Shown: in pieces, positions 23,860-37,179 of the stretch
Layout of the letters: each line of letters begins with the position of its first letter
How positions within the stretch are numbered: the first letter of the stretch is position 1
NCBI GenBank assembly: GCA_039654915.1
Contig: CM077594.1
Coordinates: 106,468,893-106,532,892 of the forward strand
Direction: 5' to 3'
DNA length: 64,000 nt
Source: Aquilaria yunnanensis
Lineage: Eukaryota; Streptophyta; Magnoliopsida; Malvales; Thymelaeaceae
Translations under genes and position numbers: made by a program
Notes under the pieces: generated by a model
What the model was told of the DNA's origin: nothing
What the model saw: the letters and a program-made list of their open reading frames with translations, nothing else
Databases searched by the model: none

Positions 23860-24345
23860 TGCATAACTACAATAAAATATAATTAAAAAGTTGTAAAACT
23901 GTAGCTTGACCTCTACTTTTTTTCCACCCTGCCCCCAGAACCCCAAATTTTTCCTTCTCCTGCTGCCACCCCTGAAACGTTGTTCTGCCGCACTTGCTGT
24001 CATCACCCTAGCATAAGCCACACTACTGTCCCCAGGTTTCGCTAGCCACCGCGATGCCAAGTCAAATGGGGGAGTTTTGCAACCAGCTGTCCTCGTCCTC
24101 GCCGCCTTCCACTGCCCTCATACACTAGCTGCTCCTCAGGGTCTCGCCGTGTTTTGGTACAAATAGCGGGTCAACTGTCATCCAAAATAGTTTGAGGACT
24201 AATATGTTAGAGCTCCATGTATCAGGGACAATCTCTGCAGCTTTAGACCATTTTCCCGTTTTGGGCATGCTCTTTTCTTGAATTAGGCCGGGGTACTGTT
24301 TACGTGTAGCCTGAAATATGGTTATTCTAGATATACAATAACCAC

Positions 24346-24379
<34 letters not shown>

Positions 24380-26380
24380 TGTGTGTGTACAAACATACAT
24401 ACATCATCTTCTTTTTTAAAACATCCGTATATTTTTTCGCCTTATATTTGCTCTTTCATTAATTTTATACCGTAACTAGAGTCAAAAGTCAAAACGTGCC
24501 CACGCCATTACAACATACAGCAAGTTCTCATTAAATTGTGGACAATGTTCATTGCTAATTAATTGTATGTAAAATACATTTTATTTCTAAGTGATATTTC
24601 TTTCATTTGGGTTCCCTTTCATTATCACTACTGTTTTTGCTCTCAATTGTCATTTTAGCCTTTATTTTCATAATACTTTTATTTATTCATATTTTAAAAT
24701 ATGATTTTTTTTTTTTAACTCTAGCTCTTTAAACTATATGTCATGCTCGTTTCAAAGTTTAAACACATAATACGGAGTTTTCTTAGGTCTACCCCGGTAG
24801 AAATGCATTAAAATTAACATGTTTATGCAAAAGTAACCTAGTATCAGACAATAAAATTTTCAGATTAGACAATAGAAACCATGAATTGGAGATGAACAAG
24901 TAAAACACTACTCATGCACTACCCAATTTATGGTTACTACCATTATACATACTTACAATTCTCTTACCTGATTCTAATTAAATTACTATTTGTCTGGACT
25001 TATTAATTTAATCATTATTACTTTCTCTTACATATATATACAAATGTACACTAATTAATTTATGCATAATAACTTTAGATTCGCTAATTAAATCATGTCG
25101 GCAGCTTATGATCGATCATCAGTTCCACTCTTGACTGCGTGCAATAATTTCCGCTTTATTAATTTATTTCACTTTGTTCCTTTGCCTTCAATTCAAGCAA
25201 TTGTATATACTCCAATCAATAAATTAATTATTAAGCTGAAAATCATCACTTGGAAAGAGTTTTGGGTTTAAATTCAAAGCCAAAATAATGTGTCTTACTG
25301 GTATAATTTATTAATGTTTGGTACGGATCGTTTTCATGTAGAGGCTGCGATGAAGACGAACCTGCTGGTTAATATATATGTTTGGTACTTATCATTTTCA
25401 TCTACAAAATATATACATGTGTCTGCTGTACACAACATTGTTCAAAATTAACTTACTCTTTTTGCACAATATCAAACATAGACTCTTGTTTTTTTTTAAG
25501 CAAGATTAATCAAAGGGCAATTTGATCAAAGTGAATAGTATTATAAAGCCAAGGGTCACATCCGCACCTCAAGAAGATATCCTGAAAGACCCGAGGCCCT
25601 TAAGGGTAATTAAGAGTATATATGAGCAATCTCATTAACTAATTAAGCGAGAAGTAAACAAAAATAAGCACGAAGTAAAATAAGTTTCTAAATAACGAGC
25701 ATCATCAACAATGACTCTATAGTAAAATAAATATTTTTTTAAAAGGGTACTTTATTTTAATTATCAATAAATCAAACGACATCTTACAAACGATGATATA
25801 GGACACTAAAGAATAACAGTGACATATAATATGGCTAATAAAAGGCTACGCATCTCTTCGACATCAAATGAAGAGAAAGGAATTGAATTGAATTAAAACA
25901 TTCAAGGTAAACCAGGAAAATTATGGAAAAATAACTCAAAAATAACTGAAAAAGTAACATATGATTATCTCAATCTATTATTTGTAAGTACCTCATCATC
26001 TAAGCCTTAGTCACTTTTCACACCTCGTTTGATCTTCTCATAGTCACCAATTTCAAATATAGGTTACTCAGATCTATCCGCTATAAAGTATTGAATGAAC
26101 TAGATGATGCCTCTGTCAATGGTGATGAAATGGTGATGAAGGAATTTCATGCAGGAGAAAGAACAGTGAAAGTGATTGAGGATAATCGGGTTAAGTAATG
26201 GTTAAAAATTAACCGGCTAGACCTAAATTGGTATCCAAGTCTAGCCAGATATATAGAGAAGAGAGTAGAAGGAACAATGGGAGGAGGGAGGAGAGGGATG
26301 TGCGGCTAATAAGAACTATTAAGCTCCATAACTAACACCTATGAATTAGATTCTATCATCATGTAGCACAACTTTCTCAT
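23860..26380. other. Intergenic DNA, no gene seen; (AT)n(GT)n at about 24349-24388
   Basis: 23900-24130 is a more GC-rich patch without a recognisable product. The rest is AT-rich with a compound microsatellite of AT units followed by GT units. Confidence 0.4.
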
Positions 26381-26386
26381 TCTCTC

Positions 26387-26605
26387 TTATTTAAGACCAC
26401 ATATGATTGCAAGTGCTTCAAGGTACAAAGACCTAAGCCCAAATAGACAACACCCAGGAAAGGTTGCAAATAGAACTCGCCCATCATGTTCCTGCTTGAC
26501 AAGGCCTACAGTTGCCCACTCACTCTCTCTATGCCAAGCCACATCCACATTCAGTTCTAGGAACCCTGCCATGGGTTGGTCCACTTTTAGCATAATATAT
26601 TGCAT
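26387..26605 (-). pseudogene. N-terminal half of a plant RNase H-like (RVT_3) domain, LINE-derived fragment
   Basis: About 70 codons on the minus strand contain LELNVDVAWHRESEWATVGL, then DGRVLFATF, then YLEALAIICGLK followed by a stop. The order (Asp after N-V, a Gly-rich strand, D-G-x-V-L, then E-A-L-A-I) is that of the RNase H-like domain found at the end of plant LINE polyproteins and in derived genes. The remainder of the domain is missing here. It is an old fragment with no neighbouring coding sequence. Confidence 0.65.
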
Positions 26606-26724
26606 CTTGAGATTTATGTGTTATTTCTAGCTCAAACCTCTAAAATAATTTGACCTACATGTAGAGATCAAATACCCCTATGGCTCTATTCACTATTCAA
26701 AACTAACATAAATAACATCAAAAT

Positions 26725-27639
26725 CACTACAACATGAACTCATTAGACCAATTGGCTTGGATGACCAACAAAGTAGTCGCCAAGCCACCGGCCGCTAATT
26801 TGGTCATAAAAAAAGTGGATTTAATTTACGATGCAAAAATTGTGACCGATTGGCGACTAAAATAAATCAATTGTCAGGATCGGTCACCAACCGGTAGCCT
26901 CTTCAGTCACCCTCCCCAAACTATCGACATTAATGATTCGCAAGAAACAAACACTAACCAATCAGCTTCAGCGCTTCAGCCTTATAAATTGCCATCTTCC
27001 ATCTTTTTTCTTATGTTTTTGTTTCCCCTTTTCCACTCTTTGTTTTTATTTCCATTTTCATGCTCTGTTCAATTTTGGAGTAAGAGATCTGGTCAAAATG
27101 AAGATTACAAAGGAAGAGTGCTACTTTCTACAAGAGTCTAACCAAATTAAAGAGGGCACCATTTGATCTCCTTAACATGGGGAAAAAGTTAATATCTTCT
27201 CTAAGAACATTAAGCTGGGTTTTTATGAGGACTCTCATTTTTCTAAGCTTAAGGGCTTTTATTTGTCTTTTTCTTTTCTGTTGTTTGAAGGTCTCTGTTC
27301 CTTTCTCATTCATTAAAATATGAAGATTTATAATAACTAAAAATTAGTAGTAAAGAATAACACAAGAAATATCAAGAAGAAAATTGTGAGAAATCTTAAG
27401 TAAAATATTTTACATCTAGTATATGAAATGACCGTGTAAAAAATTTTGAATCTGAATATTTAAAATTTTCAAAAAAAAAAAACAACTAGTGACCGATTGG
27501 TGACCATTAAAATTGGTTGCCATAAAGCACATGTAGCCAATCACCCAATTGGTCACCCATCCTGGCAAGCAATATTGGTCTCTAAATAGTGAAATAGTGA
27601 CCAACTTGTGACCAACTTGTTGGTTACCAACATATAGTG
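26725..27639. mobile_element. Non-autonomous CACTA transposon with AAT target duplication
   Basis: It begins CACTACAAC and ends with the inverted TATAGTG. The direct repeat AAT lies on both sides (26722-26724 and 27640-27642), the 3-bp duplication made by CACTA elements. Both subterminal regions carry repeated motifs of the type GGTCACCAA / TTGGTGACC (for example near 26880, 27490, 27555 and 27600), the expected transposase-binding repeats. The middle (26985-27300) is CT-rich with no coding frame of note. The length is 915 bp. Confidence 0.8.
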
Positions 27640-27642
27640 AAT

Positions 27643-29235
27643 TTTATTTGACCCTCACAAACATATCCATATTTGTTGAGTTTTTTTTTTTTTTTACTTA
27701 TCTGCCCATCAACTTTCTTTATATTAATGTTAAATAAAGAGGGTGGGGGGAGTGGGGGGGAACTTGATTGAAAATGTTGGAGCCATAATGTCCAAAATTT
27801 CGTTTTCACAACAATGTACTATGTAGGATGAGGGGGGAGTTAAATGTACAGGCATCTAAGTTAGTGGAACTAAAGGCTATGGGGAAGCCTATGGGAAGCA
27901 TAAAGGGCTCGTCCATGTGAAGCTGTGCGAAAAATGGATGTGGATGTGGATATTTCTTTAACTCATGAATTTTTTTAATCTGCTGTCCCAGTCCCGGTCC
28001 CGGTCCCTTCCTTATTCACCATCAGTAACGACTTTAATTACTCGTCTGATTCCCGCGTTTCCCCAGCAATTTATGTCAAGGCAATTTACTATACATGAAC
28101 ATTTATAATTCCTAACATACCATGTAAACAGTATTCCTGAAATAATCTTGACCCAACAACAGGTGAAATTTTTGATCATTATTATTAGCCAAATATTAGT
28201 AACAGAACTCTTCCCTTGTTATTTATTTTTAGAGAATGAAAAACACGTAAGTATGCGGCCTAGTTCAATATCAAGTGATAATTTTAAATCGTATCAGGGT
28301 TATCCATGATACAAAACTTAGGGTTAAAACCTTCGTATAAACTAAAAACTCATCAGACCCCTCACATGAGTTATTTCTCCTTTTATTTCTCTAAACTTAT
28401 AAAAATAAAAAAAATTGGGTTGATTTCAAGAAGAATGATGTAAAAAGGCGAGGGTCAAGGTGACAAAAGAATAATACCATTTTTGGCATTACTGTTCATA
28501 AACAGTAATAAGGGCTACAGCTTTTAATATTAAGTAAGAACAAAGACAAATAAATTAACTTTATGCAACCACATGATAAGAAATTAAATAATGGTAAAGG
28601 TAACAACAAATTAAAAAGATGTCTGTAAGCCCACTGTCCTTTAAAAAAAAAAAATTACCAAAAACAGTAAGTTCCGGAACAATGGTCTAGTTACAAGATC
28701 ATACATCGTTAAAACGTCTAATCTAAAACTAAGCGTTCAGCCTAAAATCAATTTTCAATAAGTGGAGGAATCTCATCACTGTATAAAGTATTGACTTAAC
28801 TTATTTTTTTAAAAAAAATTCAACCAAAAATAAATTAAAAATTAATAGAGAAGCTTCATCACTATATAAAGAATTAAATTAACTATTTTTTAGCATGTGA
28901 AATTTTACCACTTAACATACATTGATTACCAAGAAAAAAAAAAGTTCATGCCTTATATCTAATATTGAGCTAGAGTTCGAAACGCGAGTTGAGCAAAAAG
29001 TCTCCGCGTAGGTTGAAATATATATATGTTGTCTCAACTTTCGCACAATGACTGTAAATAATAAAAGAGGGCCTAAATTGTGAAATAGTCATACAATTTT
29101 TTTACCTTTACAAATATACAAATTTGCCCATTGAAAAATTTTCAGACTGATCCGCAAACTGAAATTAAATGTCAAAAGTTTCATTTTTCAGATTTGTAAA
29201 CCCATGGAGAGAGCAATAAAAATTAGTACTAATAA
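27643..29235. other. AT-rich intergenic DNA, no gene seen
   Basis: Only homopolymer tracts and short imperfect repeats are visible. Confidence 0.4.
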
Positions 29236-29239
29236 GTAT

Positions 29240-29640
29240 TTAGAGACAATTTGTTTTAATTTAAATCAACTTAATATAAAATGGTTTAGGAAATTCTTAC
29301 TTTTATTGATATAAAAAGTCATCTAAAATGGCTTATTTTTATCTTTATATCTTTCTTGTCTAGAACCAATTTCATTTAAAGCCAATATTATGTAAATGTG
29401 ATAATCCATTCAAAAATAATTTTTTATAATATTATTAAATTTTTATGAATTTTCTTTTTAATACCTAAAAAAGAAATTTTCATAAAATTTAAAATTATCA
29501 TAAAAATTTTACAATCAATGGATTATTATACCTAAGTAATATAAGCTTTTAAATAAAATTAGTTTCAGGCAAAATAGTTATAAAAATAAAAATAAATTAT
29601 TTTAAATTAAGTTGATTTAAGTCTTAACTACTAAAAAAAA
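29240..29640. repeat. Foldback MITE, family B copy 1
   Basis: The left arm (AATTTAAATCAACTTAATATAAAAT, then TTATTTTTATC and TTTCATTTAAAGC) is the inverted counterpart of the right arm ending around ATTTTAAATTAAGTTGATTTAAG. The fold centre is near 29440. It is closely related to 39826-40125 and to the partial copy at 62736-62815. Confidence 0.6.
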
Positions 29641-30339
29641 CAATACACACATACATGCATATTGTTCTTTTTGAGCTTTTGAGCTTTTCATATTTGAAAA
29701 AATTTACAATTTTGGTCTAAAATATTAAAAACTTTTCAGTTAAGGCATCTAATGGCCGAGTACAATTCTAAAAGTTTGACATGAAAATGAGCATGAAAAA
29801 AAAAAACATTGATGAGCTAATATGCAAATTCATGAAAGTTTGATGGGTACTTTGGATGTTACACTAAAAGATCGCATTTCAAAATTATTGACTCATAAGC
29901 GTTGGTAAAAGACTTGAAAGTCGAGACTTTTTTAATGGGAAAGTTATGCCCCATTCTTTTAAACTAACACGTTGCTGACTACTCTTTTTTTTTTTACGCT
30001 GTTAAACAATAAATTTCAAAATTTTAATTTAAACTATCTGATAATTATTTTTTAATAATTTTAATATTTTAATTTTTTTTTCAGTTAACAGATATTTTAA
30101 ATATTAATTTTTATTTTCTATAAACATATTTTTTCTCTTTATAAATGTAAATTAGTATTTTTTTATTATTATTTTCAACTTAACCAATCTAAAAGAAAAG
30201 AAACTAATATTTGTTGTAGAAGTAATTGAAATAGGTGGAGTACTGAAGTGGATAAGCGGATGAAAGTAAAAATAGTTACCTAGCCAGCTAGCAGTCACGT
30301 CCAAAATTTTGATCGGTTACTTTAGTGTCTAATCTGATG

Positions 30340-30730
30340 ATGATTAGAGTTATAAATGAATTGAATGAACATGTATAAGGATTATTCATATTTATTTATT
30401 TAGGTTTTTAATGAATATTAATACAAACACACTTTATTCGTGTTTGCTTTTTTATTTAATGTAAAATGGTTGTTTGTATTGATTCATGAACAACAATAAA
30501 TGAACTAAATAAACAAACTTGTTCATGAACAATAATACACAAACATGAATGTGTTCATGAGCAATGTATAGAATATGTTCGTGAAAGATTTAAATAAATA
30601 TAATTATTCATATTTATTTATTTAAATAAATGAACAAAAAATTATATTTATGTTCACTCATTTAACTTAACAAATGAATATAAATAAACACTTATAGAAT
30701 GATTTATCGAACATTATATTCGCTTACAAC
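30340..30730. repeat. Region of repeated TTCATGAAC/GTTCAT palindromic motifs
   Basis: GTTCATGAAC-like palindromes and TTCATTTATT/AATAAATGAAC blocks recur on both strands, giving an imperfect inverted repeat. It is probably an old MITE but the ends are not defined. Confidence 0.4.
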
Positions 30731-32788
30731 CTACTAATGACATCAACTTGAAAATAAAAACAGAAAAAGATATGCTGCGTTATTGCAAGTATAGGGCGCT
30801 AGGTATTCTCCGTGACATATAAAAATGATGTTAGTAACAATAATAACATAATTCGGGAAAAGATTTCGAAAACGTTAGTTTTTGTCATGCTACAAATGGA
30901 GCAAAATGGATTATGAGCTCTGGGCCAATGGCTATTGTAGGATATGATGATGGTTGATTGTCGAAAATGAAGAGTGATCAATGCAATGGTCGAATCAGGC
31001 AGCTGCTCAGCGCAGGTGTTCTTTTTCAATATAGAAAAGAAATCATATGTTTGATTTGTACAGCTAAAGGAAGGAAGGAGGGGTGAGAAAGGAATTCAGG
31101 CAGTTGGAATTATTCGGGCCCCAGGGCAGGAAAGAAACGGGAGAAGCTCGAGCAGAGCAGGTACCGTTTTCGAAAAAGATGGGCCACCACAACCGCCCTC
31201 AAGAAAGGGCGAAGGGTGAGGCGGACCCAAGAGGTCCAGAACCAGAGACAGACAGCCCTGTTTCAAAAGTTGCCTCGCCTTTCCTTGCGATCTCCTCTCC
31301 TCTAATTCCATTCAAATTGATTGATTGATTGATTAGACGCCATTCTCACGGCCCAGTAGCTCTTGCACCTGGACCTGGACCTGGACATGGACCCCCAACA
31401 TGTCCCGTGAAGTTGAACACCGCCACTTCATTACCCCATTGCCACTAGTTTATTTACTCTCAAGTGTCTGTCAATTTTACTGGCTACTAGTTTTCTGGAG
31501 GTGGAGGGGGCTCATAATTTAGATTAACTGGCAGCTCCTCGCCTAGTGGTGGTCATAACTGAAAACTTTTTTAATATGGTGACTTCTTCTACTATTTTAG
31601 AATGGCTTAAATGCTCTGATAGTCCTCCAACTTAACTAATTTGCATGAATTAGTCCCTCAACTCCAATTCAATATACTCCTATCCTCAAACTTTGGAAAA
31701 TGTTGCGTGTTTTATTTTATTACCTGAACGGGTATAGGTTTGAGTGAAATGAAGAAACGGAGCTTCTTTAGTTGATACTATTTTTACATATTGTCCTAAT
31801 GAGCCGGGTAACGTGGCAGAGAGGATAGGAGTATATGTGTTGTTGGGTGGGTGGGTGGAATAGTCAACAGTGGTGGACTGGTCTCGTCCATGAAAAATCA
31901 ATCAGGCCTGGGGTGGAATTGGATAAGCATCAACAGGGTCCAGCAGACACACGTTCGGATTTGATGTCCTCATTTTAGGTATCCTCCCACTCACCTATGT
32001 CAATTATCTGGGTTTTGAGAGAGTGAAGTCATTTTTAAATCCTGTCTTGTAATATAAAAGCTTTATTTAAGCACTCCCTGTAACACACAATAAATTAGGT
32101 TTATTTACCCAAACCTTTCGCATATACAGTCGGGTATTATACCTACAATGCTCCCATAAGTGATTCACATAACAAAAAATTTACTCAGCACATAATTATA
32201 CAAATACAATTAATCTAAAACATCAGTTAGACACATCAAACTGTAAACATAGAAACAAAAAACAGTTCATTAGGCTATATTAAACAATAAATAATAAACA
32301 TAAAAACAAAACAATAAACATATTTGTATTGTATAAGGTTATGATTGAGTATTTATATAATATATGTAATATTTTAGATAATTAAATATTATATCAAACA
32401 TGTGGGTAGGGTACGGGTTGGGTAAACCCTTAAACTTGTACCTCCCATGTATTCAACATGTAAAAATAAAAATTACACGAATTCGGCCTAAACTCGCACA
32501 GTTAAAAAATAAAAAAATAAACATTTTACTCATCAAGTAATGAAAGGCAGGGTACCATGGCTGCGGATACAAATTAACATTCCTACTCACCCATCAAACA
32601 AACCAAGTACTAGTTACTCTCTATTACCCCATTCCTTTCCTTCCTTCGCCGCACTCACCCTTATATTTTTCCAACTTTCTTTTGTTTCATTCACGTTAAC
32701 TAGTTTCCAAATCCACAAAATTGAATTTTCCTTAATAGTATATTCGTTTAAATTTTTTTACAGGGTTTTAGTAAACTTTGAATTGTGA
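30731..32788. other. Intergenic DNA with a GC-rich island at about 31060-31420
   Basis: 31060-31420 is GC-rich and has open frames on both strands (about 70-80 codons), but none has a recognisable domain or splice context. It could be the 5' end of an unrecognised transcript. A (TTGA)n-type run occurs at 31316-31335. The rest is AT-rich. Confidence 0.35.
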
Positions 32789-32797
32789 AAATTTAAT

Positions 32798-33797
32798 GGC
32801 CTAACTACAGCATTAGCCCTCAAACTTGTCCAACTCGAGCGAGTTGGTCCAAAACTCATTACTCACTAAAACTTAGCCCCTAAATTTTGAAAAACTATAC
32901 ACTTTAGTCCATTCCCAATAGTAATAAATGAATTGCGTTAGGCTGAGACAAACCAACTCGGGCTCGCTACCGGCCATAACAGCATCTACAGGCCACATCA
33001 TCATCACCCAAAACATCAACACCCTGCACATGCTACCTTGCCTGCTAGATTTCAGTAACTAATCAACAACGAAATTGAGTTGAGAAAGAGATGGAGAAAT
33101 AAAATTCGCCATTGATTTCAACGGTCATGGCATCGTTTAAGAGTCAATTGGGCGTAATGCGGAATTTGGAGTTGAAGGCAAAATCAAGACCAATCTGACT
33201 GCAAAGGCAACTGATCCTCCTTCGTCGCAACATGAGTTTGAAATCGATGACCAATCCTCCTCAGCCGAGACGAGTCACAACCGACAAGTTCCTCCGTGTG
33301 TGGAGACGAGATGCTACACTGGCAGGGTATCGGCGCTTGCTTCTTTCACATCCAATTTTCAAGACGGATTTTTTAGAAGGCGGGAGTGGGCAACCATGAA
33401 TCGCTCTGTTGCTCCTCCCTCACAGCGGCAATTCGTTTCCCAGGCGATTAGTTGTCTCGGGCGAATCGAGCTTCCCAGTCGAATCGTGGTGGCGAGGAGG
33501 AGACAACGGTATGGTTGTGAGGGGGATGATGGCACACCGATGAAATTGTGACGAAATCGAGAGAGCCGAACGGAATCGATTGCGACAGACTGAATCAAAT
33601 GAAGAGATGAGAGGAGGGCGGCAGGGATGAAAGCCGGTGGATTTCAACCCTAGCCTAATGCAATCTGTTCAAACAGTAGATAATGGACTAAAGTGCATAG
33701 CTTTTCAAAGTTCAGGGATTAAGTTTTAATAAGTAGTGAGTTTTTGACCAAGTCATTCAAGTTGGGCAAGTTCAAGGGCTAATGCTGTAGTTAAGCC
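32798..33797. mobile_element. Mutator-like foldback element (possible Pack-MULE), 9-bp target duplication
   Basis: Exactly 1,000 bp. The left end GGCCTAACTACAGCATTAGC is mirrored by the right end, whose reverse complement begins GGCTTAACTACAGCATTAGC. The arms stay similar for about 130 bp. The perfect 9-bp direct repeat AAATTTAAT lies at 32789-32797 and 33798-33806. The middle (about 33065-33650) is far more GC-rich than the arms and may be captured host DNA, but no protein family could be named. No transposase. Confidence 0.85.
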
Positions 33798-33806
33798 AAA
33801 TTTAAT

Positions 33807-36000
33807 ACCGCAATTTGTTACTGACCGTTGAATCTTCACAAGTTTCACAAACTCATGTTGATTTGACGGCTAAAAAATTTATCAATTTATAACAGGTCGT
33901 AATTATGGCAGTAGAGCCATCTATTATTTGAATTCTATATTTGTAGAATTTACATGTGTAAGATTTATTATACATGTTTTTTTAAAAAATTATTTACCAT
34001 ACATTTAATGATAATGGAATGTATTGGCGCCTTCACTTGTAGGAAAAACCCTCATAAACTTCATCAATTATTTGGCACAGCTTTACATAGTGATAGTGGA
34101 TGTACTTTTTTCTTTCTTATAAATTGCGGAAACAAAATTAAGTTGAAGCATTGTATGGAAATGGAAGTGTCTTGTGCATTCTTTTAAATAGCGCATCGTA
34201 CAAGTTGATACAAGTGGCACGTACCAGCAAGCATTTGTGTAGAAACTATACATAGTGGAGATAAAGCTGTCCTTAATTCCAGGTCGTATCGGTCGGTACC
34301 TGGTGTCTCGACCATCCCATGGTTTATCAGTTGTATTGTCTCGACATCGGTCAAATATATATATATTAATTTTTTTATTATTTCCATGTAAATATACTTT
34401 AAACATGTGTAATTGATTAATTTTATAATAAATATTTATTGATATTTGAAAGAAAACTTGTTCATTCTTTTACTTGGAATGCCATTCTTTGCTTTGCCCT
34501 CTTTAATCTGTTGTTTGAATCATTTGGTTGGTTGCTGATCAAGTAAGAGTTTAAGTGAAAATCGTTATTAGACTCCCAGCTGCGGAAAAAAAGAATTTTC
34601 AAGATGATATCTTCGCAGCAAACACTTGAAAACAAGTTAGAGATTTGTGTTTGTCAGTAGACATCGCCAGTTGTTAGAGACTGAAGTGGGTTTTGGGGTA
34701 ATTAAGCTGTCACTTCATCTATTCCCGAAACCGATCCCTTAGTTGGAATCTATATTCACTGGTTCAAATCTTACGTCTTGTCCATCGTGATCATTTGAGT
34801 TTCAGTAATTTAACTGCAGCTTGATTATGAAAATTTCTATTATGACAAACCATGGATGGGGCAATCTCATAGAGTTTATGTGGTTTTTATGTGAGGTCCA
34901 TAAAAAAAGATAATTTGGATATAATTGTTATGTCTGTTATTTGTTACATAATTAAGTTTAACTCTTTGATTAGGTTCATAAGTTAAATTGCAATATTTTT
35001 TTATTTTTATACTTTTTTTTACCTAGGTTTAGCAATTCATTGAATATCTTTTTTTTTAATAATGTGATTTAATTTTTTTAAAACATTTTAAGGCTGATTA
35101 AATAAAAAAATTCATAAAAAATTAATTATAGTGTAAAAATGACAAGTAATTGATCATTATCATATATAGTATTAGCTTCCAAATGACATTATTAATTTCA
35201 AACAATAAATTTTTAAAAAATAAAAATAAATCATCTAGAAAAATATGACTTAATCATAAATAAAGTGAAACTTAATTTTTTATAATATTAATATTTATAA
35301 GTCGATTCAATAAGAATTGCAACCATGATAGGGCGAAGAAAGTCGAAACCTTTGTAGGGAATCGAATAATTCTGCATCTACCGAAAGTTTTTATGAGCAT
35401 AGATTAATGTGTCAGGCTGTTCATAAATTATTCAAATTTAAGTGAACGTTACGATCAAATGCCAGAAAATCTAATTGAACATCATGATTTAGTGCTAATA
35501 TTTTCTAAGTCCTCTTAAAGTAATCGATCGGGTTAAAAAATGTCAAGTTAACGTCATTGTATTTGTATATGTAACTTCTTATGAGAGTTGAGGAAAACCC
35601 TCGAGGGTTTGGTCAGCTGAGGCACTTATAACTTTTAGAGGATTTCAGTTTAATTGGGCAGTTTGATGTTTGTCCATGTTCTAAAAGCACATACTAAAAA
35701 CTATACGGTATAATTTTTCATTATAAAATGTTGATAACAATTTTCCATTAAAGATAATCATAATTGTATCAGTTTTCTGCCATTTGAACACTTACATATT
35801 CTCATTGAATATGCCAGTAATTTCTAGATTTAGGATTCGCAATTACATTATGCTTATTTTTGTCTAAAGCTTATGCCATTTGAAAGTTAATATTTTATCT
35901 ACTTACTAAACATTTGAATAAATTTTTTTTTGTAGTAACTAGTTCTTTATAATTTTTTTCCCTATAAACGAACCTCATAAAAGAAAAATGCGAAAAGAAG
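33807..36000. other. AT-rich intergenic DNA, no gene seen
   Basis: No coding signal. The open frames near 34000-34400 are short and without recognisable domains. Confidence 0.4.
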
Positions 36001-36004
36001 ACAT

Positions 36005-36295
36005 TCAGTCATAAAACTTTGATCACTTTTTTATTTAAGTTCTAAAATTTTATGAATTTTTATTTAAGTTCTAAAACTTTCAGAACCTATAAAACAGTTA
36101 GTTTTAAATCGTTAGTAACTTATTCTATAGTTAACTTTTGGATCAACTGCTTACATATTTTGTAAGTTTTAAGATTCAAATAGAAATTAGTAAAGGTTAT
36201 ATTAGGACGAAAATAGAAATTAGCAAAATTTTAGGACATAAATAGAAAAGTTACAAAAAATCTAGAACTGAAAGTGGTCTTTCCCCTCCAACTTG
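36005..36295. repeat. Foldback repeat, family C copy 1
   Basis: The left half (TTATTTAAGTTCTAAAA...) and right half (TTTTAGGACATAAATAGAAA...) are imperfect inverted copies around a centre near 36145. It resembles 36925-37175, about 900 bp downstream. Confidence 0.5.
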
Positions 36296-36924
36296 AAAAA
36301 ATATTTTTTTGAAGTAAAAATTTCTTATAATTTTTTAATTTTCATTAGATTAGTATTTTTGTTTACAATTGTTTACGTTTTTCAAATTTAGAAACAAAAG
36401 GCTAAAAAATATATGTTTTTGTTAAAAAAGAAACATTAAAGTATTTTGAAGATTTTAAATGCTGATTAAAAGTCTAAAAGAATAGAAGATACCTCAAAAT
36501 AAATATTTTTATTCATTAGAAAGTAATCTTCACTGAGCTTATATAGAAATAAGAAACTTGTTGATGAGTTCAGAAAAATTTCAAAAGGATAAATAAGATA
36601 ATAGTTCTTTAAACTGAAAAAGAATATTAAAAAGACTTGTTGAATACAATAACCAATTTTGTATATCATGTATACTCTAGGTCAGTACCGTGTCATATTA
36701 GTGTAAACAATGACAATAAAGAAATCATCTACAAAGTGTGATTTTTATCACTCAATGTATAAATAGAAAAAAAATATTGTATCTTACTTGAAAATTTGAA
36801 AAAGAAAAGATTTGTCTTTCTCATTGTAAGGTAATGGAAGATCAATTTTGAAAAACATTTGGAAGAAAAAACAATGAAAAAGAAATTGGTATTTTCTCAA
36901 AATATTTTAAAACGCCAACAAACC

Positions 36925-37175
36925 ACTTTTAGTCCTAAATCTCTTGCAACTTTTTTATTTAAAGTCCTAAAAATTTGTAAATTTCTATTTGAGTCATAAA
37001 AATTTCAAAATATGTAAATAGTTAATTCTAAAGTTAACCTGAGAACAGGTTACTTATCAATTTATGACTAACTATTTGCATGTTTTAAAAGTTTTAAGAC
37101 TCAAATAAAACCCATGAAATTTTAGGACTTAAATAGAAATGTGATATTTTTAGGACTGAATACGTTCTTTCCAAA
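36925..37175. repeat. Foldback repeat, family C copy 2
   Basis: AGTCCTAAATCTC...TTATTTAAAGTCCTAAA is mirrored by TTTTAGGACTTAAATAGAAATG...TTTTAGGACT. The central part (AGTTAACCTGAGAACAGGTTACTT) is itself a hairpin. Confidence 0.55.
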
Positions 37176-37179
37176 AAAA

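Noticed and set aside
33300..33551. 83-codon plus-strand open frame and overlapping minus-strand frames
   Set aside because: They lie in the GC-rich core of a Mutator-like element with no start context or domain; possibly captured DNA but not a gene.
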